Assembly (NCBI GenBank): GCA_029953615.1
Contig: CP124529.1
Coordinates: 1,116,001-1,180,000 of the forward strand
Reading direction: 5' to 3'
Length of the DNA stretch: 64,000 nt
Source of the DNA: Pseudomonas putida
GTDB taxonomy: Bacteria > Pseudomonadota > Gammaproteobacteria > Pseudomonadales > Pseudomonadaceae
Shown: one piece after another, positions 17,954 through 26,182 of the stretch
Position numbering within the stretch: position 1 is the stretch's first letter
Layout: each line of letters begins with the position of its first letter
Made by a program: the position numbers and the translations under genes
The notes under the pieces: generated by a model
Seen by the model: the letters and a program-made list of their open reading frames with translations, nothing else
Databases searched by the model: none
Told to the model about the DNA's origin: nothing

Positions 17954-18412
17954 ATGATCCTGCAACGCATCTTCGCCCTGGCCCTGCTGGCGGTGTGCGC
18001 CGCCCTGGCCGTGATGGCCTGGCCTTACCAGGCGGCGTTTTCCTATGAACCGGTGGGCCCGCGCGCCTACCCGCTGTTGATGCTCGGCCTGATGGGCCTG
18101 GGCCTGCTGTACCTGGTGTTCCGCCCCACGCCCATCGTGCGCAAGGACGACGAGCCGGAACTGGACCGCGAAACCCTGATCAAGATCGCCGCCTGCGTCG
18201 GCCTGCTGATCGTATTCGCCAGCACCTTCGAAGCCCTGGGCTTCATCCTCAGCGCCATCCTGGTCGGCGTGCCCATGGCCCGCCTGTACGGCGGCCGCTG
18301 GCTGCACAGCGCCCTCGTGGTGGCGGGCATGAGCCTGTTCCTCTACTGGCTGTTCGACCGCGTGATGGACGTGCCCCTGCCCCTTGGCCTGCTCAGCGTA
18401 CTGGAGAACTGA
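17954..18412 (+). CDS. tctB: Tripartite tricarboxylate transporter small membrane subunit TctB
   Basis: This is the small permease subunit of the TTT system. From ATG 17954 it is 152 residues with four predicted membrane segments (about 5-20, 35-55, 75-95 and 115-135). The family pattern YEPVGPRAYPLLMLGLMGLG lies near the N-terminus. A longer in-frame reading begins inside the REP element and is rejected. Its stop lies 3 bases before the tctA start, so the two are translationally coupled. Confidence 0.9.
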   Translation: MILQRIFALALLAVCAALAVMAWPYQAAFSYEPVGPRAYPLLMLGLMGLGLLYLVFRPTPIVRKDDEPELDRETLIKIAACVGLLIVFASTFEALGFILSAILVGVPMARLYGGRWLHSALVVAGMSLFLYWLFDRVMDVPLPLGLLSVLEN

Positions 18413-18415
18413 CAC

Positions 18416-19930
18416 ATGGATACCTTGAGCTACCTGGGCCAGGGCTTCGGCGTCGCCCTGTCCCCCTACAACCTGGTCACCGCCCTCACCGGCACGCTGA
18501 TCGGTACCGTGGTGGGCCTGCTGCCGGGCCTGGGCCCGATCAACGGCGTGGCCCTGCTGATCCCCATTGCCTTCGCCCTTGGCCTGCCGCCGGAATCGGC
18601 GCTGATCCTGCTGGCGGCGGTGTACCTGGGTTGCGAGTACGGTGGGCGCATCAGTTCGATCCTGCTGAACATCCCGGGCGAAGCCTCGACCGTCATGACC
18701 ACCCTCGATGGCTACCCGATGGCGCGCAACGGCCTGGCTGGCGTGGCGCTGTCGTTGTCGGCCTGGAGCTCGTTCATCGGCGCGCTGATCGCTACCTGTG
18801 GCATGGTGCTGTTCGCCCCGCTGCTGGCGAAATGGGCGATCGCCTTCGGCCCGGCGGAGTACTTCGTGCTGATGGTATTCGCCATCGTCGCCCTCGGTGG
18901 CATGGCCGGCGACAAGCCCCTGAAAACCTTCATTGCCGCACTGATCGGCCTGTTCCTGTCGGCAGTCGGCATCGATGCCAACAGTGGCGTGTACCGTTTC
19001 ACCGGCGACAGCGTGCACCTGGCCGATGGCATCCAGTTCGTGGTGCTGGTGCTGGGCCTGTTCTCTATCAGCGAAATCCTCCTGCTGCTGGAAAAGACCC
19101 ACCATGGCCACCAGGCGGTCAAGGCCACCGGGCGCATGCTGTTCAACTTCAAGGAAGCGGCCTCGGTGTTCATGGTCAACATCCGCTGCGGCCTGCTGGG
19201 CTTCATCATGGGGGTGCTGCCAGGTGCCGGTGCAACGCTGGCCAGTGCCGTGGCCTACATGACCGAGAAACGCCTGGCAGGTGAAAAGGGCAAGTTCGGC
19301 AAGGGCGACGCCCGTGGCCTGGCCGCCCCGGAAACCGCCATCGGTGCCTCCTGCTGTGGCGCCCTGGTGCCGATGCTGACCCTGGGTGTACCCGGTTCGG
19401 GCACCACTGCAGTGATGATCGGTGCTCTGACCCTGTACAACATCACCCCCGGCCCACTGTTGTTCGAACAGCAGCCAGACATCGTCTGGGGCCTGATCGC
19501 CTCGCTGTTCGTCGCCAACATCATGCTGGTGATCCTCAACATCCCGATGATCCGCATCTTCACCCGCATCCTCGCCGTGCCGAACTGGGCGCTGGTACCG
19601 GTTATCGCCATCATCACGGCGATCGGCGTGTACGCCGTGCATGCCACCACCTTCGACCTGTTCCTGATGGTCGGCATCGGCATCATGGGTTATATCCTGC
19701 GCAAGCTGGACTTCCCGCTGTCGCCGATCCTGCTCGGTTTCATCCTCGGTGGCTTGATGGAACAGAACCTGCGCCGGGCGCTGTCGATCTCCAACGGCGA
19801 ACTGGGCATCCTCTGGTCGAGCCCGATCAGCATGTCGGTATGGGTACTGACCCTTTGCATGCTGACCCTGCCGCTGCTGCGCAGCTGGCGCAAACGCAGC
19901 CAGCAGCGCCGGGCGATGGCCGATGCCTGA
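18416..19930 (+). CDS. tctA: Tripartite tricarboxylate transporter large membrane subunit TctA
   Basis: This is the main permease subunit of the TTT system. The 504-residue protein has about 11-12 membrane segments. TctA family signatures are GTVVGLLPGLGPINGVALL (about 32-50), IPGEASTVMTTLDGYPMA, and the repeat-like LGVPGSGTTAVMIGALTLYN in the second half. It is coupled to tctB and overlaps the downstream AbrB gene by 8 bases. Length is normal. Confidence 0.96.
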   Translation: MDTLSYLGQGFGVALSPYNLVTALTGTLIGTVVGLLPGLGPINGVALLIPIAFALGLPPESALILLAAVYLGCEYGGRISSILLNIPGEASTVMTTLDGYPMARNGLAGVALSLSAWSSFIGALIATCGMVLFAPLLAKWAIAFGPAEYFVLMVFAIVALGGMAGDKPLKTFIAALIGLFLSAVGIDANSGVYRFTGDSVHLADGIQFVVLVLGLFSISEILLLLEKTHHGHQAVKATGRMLFNFKEAASVFMVNIRCGLLGFIMGVLPGAGATLASAVAYMTEKRLAGEKGKFGKGDARGLAAPETAIGASCCGALVPMLTLGVPGSGTTAVMIGALTLYNITPGPLLFEQQPDIVWGLIASLFVANIMLVILNIPMIRIFTRILAVPNWALVPVIAIITAIGVYAVHATTFDLFLMVGIGIMGYILRKLDFPLSPILLGFILGGLMEQNLRRALSISNGELGILWSSPISMSVWVLTLCMLTLPLLRSWRKRSQQRRAMADA

Positions 19931-20954
19931 TCGCTGGTTGCCGTTGTTTGTCGCGACCGGGCTGGTCGGCCTTGCTGGCGGTTTTGCCGCCAGCAAGGTC
20001 GGCTGGCCTTTGCCGTGGATGGTCGGCTCGTTGCTGGCGATCATCCTGGTGCGCTGCCTGACGCCCTGGCAGCTGCCGGAAATTCCCAATGGCCGCAAAT
20101 GCGGGCAGTGGATCATCGGTATAGGCATCGGCTTGCACTTCACCCCGGCGGTGATCGAACAGGTGGCCAGCCATTTTGCGCTGATCTTCTTCGGCGCGCT
20201 TTTCACCACCCTGTCCAGCGTGATCAGCGTATGGCTGCTGCGGCGCACCGGCGAGGACCGTGCCACGGCATTCTTCGCCAGCATGCCGGGCGGCTCGGGG
20301 GAAATGGTCAACCTCGGCGCGCGCAATGGCGCGGTGCTCAGCCAGGTGGCGGCGGCGCAGAGCCTGCGCGTACTGGCGGTGGTGCTGTGCGTGCCGGCAC
20401 TGTTCAAGTTCCTGCTGGGTGACGGGGTACCGCTGAATCACACCGGCAGTGTGAGCTGGGGATGGCTGGCATTGATTGCCCCACTGGGCGTTGCCGTTGC
20501 CCTGCTTTGGCAGCGCCTGCGCCAGCCCAACCCATGGTTGTTCGGGCCATTGCTGGTTGCAGCTACGGTGAGCCTGGCGGGCAACCTGCAGATAACCTTG
20601 CCCAATGGCGCCAGCCAGATTGGTCAGTGGCTGATCGGCAGTGGCCTGGCCTGCCACTTCAACCGGGCATTCTTCCGCCGCGCTCCCTCGTTCCTTGCGC
20701 GCACCCTGGTGGCCACGGCGTTGTGCATGGCGATTGCCGGCAGTGCCGCTTGGGTGCTGAGCGTGATGACTGCGCTGGACTTGCGTTCGCTGACGCTAGG
20801 GATGATGCCGGGCGGGATTGCCGAGATGAGTCTGACGGCAGAGACCCTGCAGTTGTCGGTGCCGCTGGTGACGGCACTGCAGGTGATGCGCTTGTTGTTC
20901 GTGCTGTTTCTGGCAGAGCCGTTGTTCCGGGTGTGGAATGCGCGTTTCGAGTAA
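19923..20954 (+). CDS. AbrB family membrane protein (tandem AbrB duplication)
   Basis: The 343-residue protein has about ten membrane segments in two homologous halves. Each half carries the AbrB (ammonia monooxygenase regulator-like) pattern: GGFAASKVGWPLPWMVGSLL in the first half and LTLGMMPGGIAEMSLTAE, resembling the earlier FASMPGGSGEMVNLGAR, in the second. The family name derives from a link to amo regulation, but these are membrane proteins of uncertain function, perhaps transporters. It overlaps tctA by 8 bases and so belongs to the tricarboxylate operon. An auxiliary role in substrate export or uptake is inference. Confidence 0.85.
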   Translation: MPDRWLPLFVATGLVGLAGGFAASKVGWPLPWMVGSLLAIILVRCLTPWQLPEIPNGRKCGQWIIGIGIGLHFTPAVIEQVASHFALIFFGALFTTLSSVISVWLLRRTGEDRATAFFASMPGGSGEMVNLGARNGAVLSQVAAAQSLRVLAVVLCVPALFKFLLGDGVPLNHTGSVSWGWLALIAPLGVAVALLWQRLRQPNPWLFGPLLVAATVSLAGNLQITLPNGASQIGQWLIGSGLACHFNRAFFRRAPSFLARTLVATALCMAIAGSAAWVLSVMTALDLRSLTLGMMPGGIAEMSLTAETLQLSVPLVTALQVMRLLFVLFLAEPLFRVWNARFE

Positions 20955-20969
20955 TGCCTGATAAACCGT

Positions 20970-21008
20970 GTCGCCTTCTTCGCGGGCTTGCCCGCGAAAG
21001 AAGGCGAC
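20970..21008. terminator. REP-like palindrome between convergent abrB-type gene and ung
   Basis: GTCGCCTTCTTCGCGGGC, TT, GCCCGCGAAAGAAGGCGAC is an almost perfect 18-base inverted repeat with the REP core but without the TCCCACAG flank. It sits between two convergent genes and could terminate both transcripts. Confidence 0.6.
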
Positions 21009-21024
21009 GCGGTCTTTCAGGTGA

Positions 21025-21718
21025 TCACAACGGTGGCAACGCCCAGTTGATCGGCGCCAGCCCGCGCTGCTGGAGGAAACTGTTGGCCCGGCTGAAATGC
21101 CCGCACCCCAGGAACCCACGATAGGCCGACAACGGCGACGGATGCACCGATTTCAGCACCAGGTGCCTGGTCCCGTCGATCAGCTTCTGCTTGCTTTGCG
21201 CATGCGAGCCCCACAGCAGGAACACCACGTTCGGGCACTGCTCGCTGACCACCTGGATGACCCGGTCGGTGAAGAACTCCCAGCCCTTCTTGGCATGCGA
21301 CGCGGCATTGGCGCGCTCCACGGTCATGGTCGTGTTGAGTAACAGCACGCCCTGCTCGGCCCAGCTCTGCAGGTAGCCATGATTGGCAATCGGGATGTTC
21401 AGGTCGCGCTGCAGCTCCTTGTAGATGTTGACCAGCGACGGTGGCGTGGCCACGCCCGGCTGCACCGAGAAGCACAGGCCATGCGCCTGGCCCGGCCCCG
21501 TGGTAAGGGTCCTGGCCAAGGATGACCACCTTCACCTGGTCCAGCGGTGTGGAGTTGAGCGCGTTGAAAATCAACGGCCCCGGCGGGTAGATCTCTTTGC
21601 CGGCGGCGTACTCGCTGCGCAGGAACTCGCGCAACTGATGCATGTACGGCTGGTCGAATTCGGCGCGCAAGGCGGCCTTCCAGCTGGGTTCGAGTTTGAT
21701 GCGATCGTCGTCAGTCAT
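21025..21718 (-). pseudogene. ung: Uracil-DNA glycosylase, frame broken by one extra base
   Basis: Ung removes uracil from DNA to start base-excision repair. The N-terminal frame from ATG 21718 ([18 protein letters not shown]) reaches the catalytic motif [11 protein letters not shown], then goes out of phase. In the next frame the protein continues [19 protein letters not shown] to the second active-site motif [18 protein letters not shown] and the end WALPPL. The run of four C at 21496-21499 on the plus strand should be three; with that correction the protein has the normal 230 residues. A homopolymer sequencing error is likely. Confidence 0.88.
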
Positions 21719-21844
21719 GGGGCCTTCCATAAACAATGGCGCGACACTAGGTAAGCCTTTCCCGCTTGTCAAACGATCCGACCGACGACCGGCATGTTCG
21801 GCCAGGCAAGCCATACTTGTGCGATGACCTGCACGAGGTAGTCC

Positions 21845-22951
21845 ATGGCCATTCATTGCGAGGTACTCACCGGAGCCGATGGCGCCCGCATCGGCATCGC
21901 CACCCTGGATGCACCCAAGGCGCTCAATGCCCTGAATCTGCCAATGATCGAGGTCTTGGGCGAACAGTTGCACGCCTGGGCTCGCGACCCGGGGATCGTC
22001 TGTGTACTGCTGCGCGGCAACGGTGCCAAGGCCTTTTGCGCCGGCGGCGATGTGCGTGCGCTGGTGCAAGCCTGCCGCGACCACCCCGGCAGCGTGCCGC
22101 CACTGGCCGCCAGCTTCTTCGCCGCCGAATACCGCCTGGACTTTGCCCTGCATACCTATCCCAAGCCGCTGCTGTGCTGGGGCCATGGGCATGTGTTGGG
22201 CGGTGGCATGGGCCTGCTGCAGGGCGCCAATGTGCGCATCGTCACCCCCAGCAGTCGGCTGGCCATGCCGGAAATCAGCATCGGCCTGTACCCGGACGTG
22301 GGCGCCAGCTGGTTCCTTGCCCGCCTGCCGGGCAAGCTGGGGTTGTTCCTTGGCCTGACGGGCGCGCCGATCAATGCCCACGACGCCCTTCACCTTGGCT
22401 TGGCCGACCGCTTCCTGGGCGAACACCAGCAAGAGGCGCTGATCGAAGAACTGCTGCAATTGAACTGGCAGGAACAGACCGCCCTGCAATTGAACAGCCT
22501 GCTCAAGGCCGAACAGCACCGAGCCTGCGCCGAGTTGCCCGAAGCCCAGTGGCTGCCGCGACGGCAGGTGATCGATCAGTTGCTGGACGTGGCCGACGCC
22601 GCCGCTGCCTGGCGTGCGCTGGAGGGGCTCAAGCAGCATGCCGACCCGCTGCTGGCAGATGCCGGCCAACGGTTGCATGAAGGTTGCCCGCTGACCGCCC
22701 ACCTGGTGTGGGAACAGATCCGCCGGGCACGGCACCTGTCGTTGGCGCAGGTGTTCCAGATGGAATACACAATGAGCCTGAACTGCTGCCGCCACCCGGA
22801 GTTCAGCGAAGGCGTGCGTGCGCGCTTGCTGGACAAGGACAACCAGCCGCACTGGCACTGGCCCGATGTGGCGCAAGTGCCGGCGGCGGTGGTCGAGGCG
22901 CATTTTGCCAAGGTCTGGGAGGGGCGACACCCACTGGCGGATCTGGGTTAG
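21845..22951 (+). CDS. Enoyl-CoA hydratase/isomerase family, 3-hydroxyisobutyryl-CoA hydrolase-like
   Basis: The 368-residue crotonase-fold protein carries the oxyanion-hole segments [13 protein letters not shown] (about 58-70) and [17 protein letters not shown]. It also has the [17 protein letters not shown] motif typical of 3-hydroxyisobutyryl-CoA hydrolases (valine catabolism), with the long C-terminal extension (ECH_2) ending in [15 protein letters not shown] ribosome-binding site precedes the ATG. It stands alone, divergent from ung, with no other valine genes nearby, so the exact thioester substrate is uncertain. Confidence 0.85.
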   Translation: MAIHCEVLTGADGARIGIATLDAPKALNALNLPMIEVLGEQLHAWARDPGIVCVLLRGNGAKAFCAGGDVRALVQACRDHPGSVPPLAASFFAAEYRLDFALHTYPKPLLCWGHGHVLGGGMGLLQGANVRIVTPSSRLAMPEISIGLYPDVGASWFLARLPGKLGLFLGLTGAPINAHDALHLGLADRFLGEHQQEALIEELLQLNWQEQTALQLNSLLKAEQHRACAELPEAQWLPRRQVIDQLLDVADAAAAWRALEGLKQHADPLLADAGQRLHEGCPLTAHLVWEQIRRARHLSLAQVFQMEYTMSLNCCRHPEFSEGVRARLLDKDNQPHWHWPDVAQVPAAVVEAHFAKVWEGRHPLADLG

Positions 22952-22986
22952 CTTCGAGTACCTGGGGCTGCTTTGCAGCCCATCGC

Positions 22987-23436
22987 CTACCGCTGCCAGT
23001 TCCCCCCTTGCCCGTGCCCACGCCGCCCGTCCCCACGCCGGTCACCATCCCCCCGTCCACTGGAATGCCAACGGTCATTCTGGTAACGCTGGCTACCACC
23101 TCGATAATCATGACGGTCCCGGTCGCGTCCATAGTCATACCGCTGGCGGTTGCCATAGTCATAACGCGGGTTGCCATGCCACTGCTTCATCCCCGGCTGC
23201 GGATAAGACCGGTAATGAGGCGCTGGCGCCGAGCGGTAGTAATAGCGCGGTGCCGGCTGGTAGTAATAGCGCGGTTGCGGCGTTACGTAATAGCGGTCAT
23301 AGCGGTAATAGTCCGGTGACACATAACGGTCGGAGTAGTAGTGGTCCGATCGGTAATAGCCCCCGCTCTCGTAGTACGGAACGCAGGCGGAAGTCATCAG
23401 CCCCAGCAGGGTAATCAACAGGATTCGATAGGACAT
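22987..23436 (-). CDS. Tyr/Arg-rich lipoprotein of unknown function
   Basis: The 149-residue product starts [18 protein letters not shown], a lipoprotein signal with lipobox MTSAC (Cys18). The mature part is low-complexity: many Tyr and Arg, with repeated [17 protein letters not shown] and [13 protein letters not shown] segments. A strong AGGAGG ribosome-binding site sets the start at 23436. Such proteins occur widely in Pseudomonas, but no function is established. The codon pattern (TAC/TAT with CGC) gives visible internal DNA repeats. Confidence 0.75.
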   Translation of the reverse strand: MSYRILLITLLGLMTSACVPYYESGGYYRSDHYYSDRYVSPDYYRYDRYYVTPQPRYYYQPAPRYYYRSAPAPHYRSYPQPGMKQWHGNPRYDYGNRQRYDYGRDRDRHDYRGGSQRYQNDRWHSSGRGDGDRRGDGRRGHGQGGNWQR

Positions 23437-23579
23437 GGCGGCCTCCTGGACCGCTGGAGTGCCCGAACAGCGGCGCTGGCGAGCGTCGATGCGAAATGCG
23501 ATCATCGACATCGAATAAGACAGTACCGCCAAGGTGCAGTGCCATTTCCGCAACAATTTGATACAGGTGAGCGGCAGCC

Positions 23580-23792
23580 ATGCCCGACAACCAGCACTGC
23601 CCCGCGTGTGGCGCCCTCAACCAGTGCAGCCTGGCCGACCCGCGCCGGGCCACCCAGGCCTGCTGGTGTTACAGCGTGACCATTGACCGTGCCGTGCTCG
23701 AGGCCCTGCCCGCCGAGCTGCGCGACAAAGCCTGCCTGTGCCCGCGCTGCGCCGCCGTCGAAGAACAACTTCGTTCCCCCGCTTCCGACTGA
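23580..23792 (+). CDS. Cysteine-rich CWC family protein
   Basis: The 70-residue protein has eight Cys, arranged CPACG near the N-terminus, CWCYSV in the middle (the CWC signature) and CLCPRC near the end. The arrangement suggests bound zinc or another metal. The family is often next to an RsuA-type pseudouridine synthase, as here (10 bases upstream), but its function is unknown. GC content and codon use are like those of its neighbours. Confidence 0.85.
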   Translation: MPDNQHCPACGALNQCSLADPRRATQACWCYSVTIDRAVLEALPAELRDKACLCPRCAAVEEQLRSPASD

Positions 23793-23801
23793 CCGTTTGT
23801 C

Positions 23802-24495
23802 ATGCGCCTCGACCGTTTCCTCGCCAACCTGCCCAGCCACAACCGCCAGCAAGTCCGCCTGATGCTGGCGCAGCGCCGTGTGCGGCTGGATGGCCAGGTG
23901 GTCAGCGACCCGCTGACCGAGGTGCGCGAATTCAGCCGCGTGGAGCTGGACGACCAACTGCTGCAGGCAGGCCGCCCGGCGCGCTACCTGATGCTGCACG
24001 AAGCCCACTGGCTGCGTCAGTGCCACCCAGGACCCGCAACACCGCACCGTGCTCGACCTGCTGCCCCCCGCGCTGCGTGAGGACCTGCACATTGCCGGGC
24101 GGCTGGACTTCAACACCACCGGCCTGATGATCCTGACCAACGATGGCCAATGGTCACGGCGGCTTACCCAGCCCGCGACCAAGCTACCCAAGCACTACCT
24201 GGTGGAAACCGAGGACGAGATTGGCGAGCACTATGTGGCCAAGTTCCTCGAGGGCTTCTACTTCGCCTTCGAGGGCCTCACCACCCTGCCGGCCCAGCTG
24301 GACATCCTTGGGCCGCGCCAGGCGCGGTTGGCGATCGTCGAAGGCCGCTATCACCAGGTGAAGCGCATGTTCGGCCATTTCGATAACAAGGTGGTGGGGT
24401 TGCACCGCGAGAGCATGGGGGCGATCCGGCTGGACCCGGGGTTGGCGCCTGGCGCGTTTCGTGAGCTCACGGCGGATGAAATAGCGACGGTCTAG
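23802..24495 (+). pseudogene. RsuA-family 16S rRNA pseudouridine synthase, frame broken by one extra base
   Basis: This RsuA-family pseudouridine synthase would modify 16S rRNA. Its first 66 residues form an S4 RNA-binding domain (MRLDRFLANLPSHNRQQVR...). The catalytic part, in the next frame, has the family motif IAGRLDFNTTGLMILTNDG with the catalytic Asp, and later EGRYHQVKRMFGHFDNKV. An extra G at 24000 separates them: without it the text reads LMLHKPTGCVSATQDPQHRTVLD, the expected KPxG motif. The corrected protein is about 230 residues. It is probably a sequence error. Confidence 0.85.
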
Positions 24496-24943
24496 TTGGA
24501 CTGTTCGGGCCTCTTCGCGGGCTCGCCCGCTCCCACAGGGATCACATCAACCCTGAGGCCTGTGGTGTACCTGTGGGAGCGGGCAAGCCCGCGAAGAGGC
24601 CCGAAAAGACAGCTCAGGCTCGTCATACGACCGCTCAGCGACAAAAGTCACATTTCCTCCCGAACGGCACTTGCGGGATCCCCGCTCCACTGCTTGAATC
24701 CAAATCGTCAGTCCGCATGTGACTAACAAGTCACGCTCGCGGTCGAAGACACTTTTTGCCGGCCACCCAGGGCCTTGATGCCTTGGGGCACGGCAAATTG
24801 CCCGCCAAAAACAATACCGTCGACGCACGTGCCAAGGATCGACACAGGGCCACCCGGTTTCTCTTCAGGCAAATGCCTACCTGTCATAAAGAACGTGCAC
24901 CCTAGGTGACGCGAATACCCTTTTTGCGCCAGGAGTCGATGAC
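24496..24943. other. 448-base intergenic region upstream of phaG
   Basis: The first part holds a REP pair (24506-24604). The rest has no open gene. It includes the inverted repeat GTGACT-AACA-AGTCAC (24719-24734), which could be a regulator site for phaG, and a good ribosome-binding site (AGGAG) before phaG. No strong promoter consensus was recognised. Confidence 0.6.
24506..24604. repeat. Pair of inverted putida-type REP elements
   Basis: CGGGCCTCTTCGCGGGCTCG and its inverted partner GAGCGGGCAAGCCCGCGAAG are about 60 bases apart. The outer GGGCCTCTT/AAGAGGCCC extension is also inverted, so the whole pair can form one long hairpin. Confidence 0.9.
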
Positions 24944-25831
24944 ATGAGGCCAGAAATCGCTGTACTTGATATCCAAGGTCAGTATCGGGTTTACACGGAG
25001 TTCTATCGCGCGGATGCGGCCGAAAAAACGATCATCCTGATCAATGGCTCGCTGGCCACCACGGCCTCGTTCGCCCAGACGGTACGTAACCTGCACCCGC
25101 AGTTCAACGTAGTGCTGTTCGACCAGCCATATGCCGGCAAGTCCAAGCCGCATAACCGCCAGGAACGACTGATCAGCAAGGAGACCGAGGCGCATATTCT
25201 TCTTGAGCTGATCGAGCACTTCCAGGCAGACCACGTGATGTCGTTCTCGTGGGGGGGCGCAAGTACGCTGCTGGCGCTGGCGCACCAGCCGCGGCACGTG
25301 AAGAAAGCGGTGGTAAGCTCGTTCTCGCCGGTGATCAACGAACCGATGCGCGACTACCTGAACCGTGGCTGCCAGTACCTGGCCGCCTGCGACCGCTATC
25401 AGGTCGGCAACCTGGTCAACGACACCATCGGCAAGCACCTGCCGTCGCTGTTCAAGCGCTTCAACTACCGCCACGTCAGCAGCCTGGACAGCCACGAGTA
25501 CGCGCAGATGCACTTCCACATCAACGAAGTGCTGCAACATGACCTGGAGCGGGCCCTGAACGGCGCACGCAATATCGACATCCCGGTGCTGTTCATCAAC
25601 GGCGAACGCGACGAGTACACCACCGTCGAAGATGCCAGGCAGTTCGGCAAGCATGTGGGCAAGAGCCAGTTCAGCGTGATCCGTGACGCGGGCCACTTCC
25701 TCGACATGGAAAACAAGGCCGCCTGCGAGAACACCCGCAGCGTCTTGCTCGGTTTCCTCAAGCCGACCGTGCGCGAACCTCGTCAACGCTACCAGCACGT
25801 ACAACAGGGGCAGCATGCATTGGCCATCTGA
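24944..25831 (+). CDS. phaG: (R)-3-hydroxydecanoyl-ACP:CoA transacylase/thioesterase PhaG
   Basis: PhaG diverts (R)-3-hydroxyacyl groups from fatty-acid synthesis (ACP-bound) toward medium-chain polyhydroxyalkanoate when cells grow on sugars or gluconate. The 295-residue alpha/beta hydrolase opens MRPEIAVLDIQGQYRVYTEF. It has the nucleophile elbow FSWGGAS (Ser102), Asp223 (NGERDEY) and His251 (RDAGHFLD). It is very close in length and sequence to P. putida PhaG as I recall it, and related to RhlA/HAA synthases. It stands alone, away from the pha cluster, as is usual in this species. A tRNA-Gly follows. Confidence 0.96.
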   Translation: MRPEIAVLDIQGQYRVYTEFYRADAAEKTIILINGSLATTASFAQTVRNLHPQFNVVLFDQPYAGKSKPHNRQERLISKETEAHILLELIEHFQADHVMSFSWGGASTLLALAHQPRHVKKAVVSSFSPVINEPMRDYLNRGCQYLAACDRYQVGNLVNDTIGKHLPSLFKRFNYRHVSSLDSHEYAQMHFHINEVLQHDLERALNGARNIDIPVLFINGERDEYTTVEDARQFGKHVGKSQFSVIRDAGHFLDMENKAACENTRSVLLGFLKPTVREPRQRYQHVQQGQHALAI

Positions 25832-25837
25832 GCGCAT

Positions 25838-25895
25838 CGGCGCCCCGTAGGCGATACCCGCAGGCTTATGGGGTGCCGACAAGCTTTTTTATAAC
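25838..25895 (+). terminator. Possible terminator after phaG
   Basis: GGCGCCCC pairs with GGGGTGCC across a loop of about 24 bases and is followed by GACAAGCTTTTTTATAA. The long loop lowers confidence. Confidence 0.45.
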
Positions 25896-25943
25896 TTGGG
25901 CTTCTAATTCGTGGAGGGTTCTGGTAAAAAGTGCAGCGCAGAT

Positions 25944-26017
25944 GCGGGTATAGTTTAGTGGCAAAACGAAAGCTTCCCAAGCTTTAGTTGAGGGTTCGAT
26001 TCCCTCTACCCGCTCCA
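25944..26017 (+). tRNA. tRNA-Gly (anticodon CCC)
   Basis: The cloverleaf is complete: acceptor GCGGGTA/TACCCGC, D-arm with GTTTAGTGGCAAAAC, and anticodon stem AAAGC/GCTTT with loop TTCCCAA (anticodon CCC). The T-arm is GAGGGTTCGATTCCCTC and the 3' CCA is encoded (26015-26017). It reads GGG codons. Confidence 0.97.
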
Positions 26018-26059
26018 CATCGCATTCCCGCATGGCGTTCCCGCAACGTCATCGCTGTC

Positions 26060-26083
26060 AAAAGGAGCCCAGGCTCCTTTTTT
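26060..26083 (+). terminator. Rho-independent terminator after tRNA-Gly
   Basis: AAAAGGAGCC, CA, GGCTCCTTTTTT is a compact stem-loop with a T run, 43 bases after the tRNA. Confidence 0.85.
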
Positions 26084-26182
26084 CGTTTCTCCCCCTTCCC
26101 TTTGACCTGCCCCATGGCCATTTGCCTGCCGATCCGCTTCAATGCGTGGATGGACTCGTGAAGCATTTCGAAAGGACGACGC

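Noticed and set aside
17366..20407. A 1013-codon minus-strand reading frame across the tct operon
   Set aside because: It is antisense to tctC-tctB-tctA and the AbrB gene, has low-complexity His/Gln/Arg composition, and shows no domain.
24719..24734. GTGACT-AACA-AGTCAC as a defined phaG operator
   Set aside because: The repeat is short and no regulator is known to me to bind it, so it is mentioned only in the description of the intergenic region.
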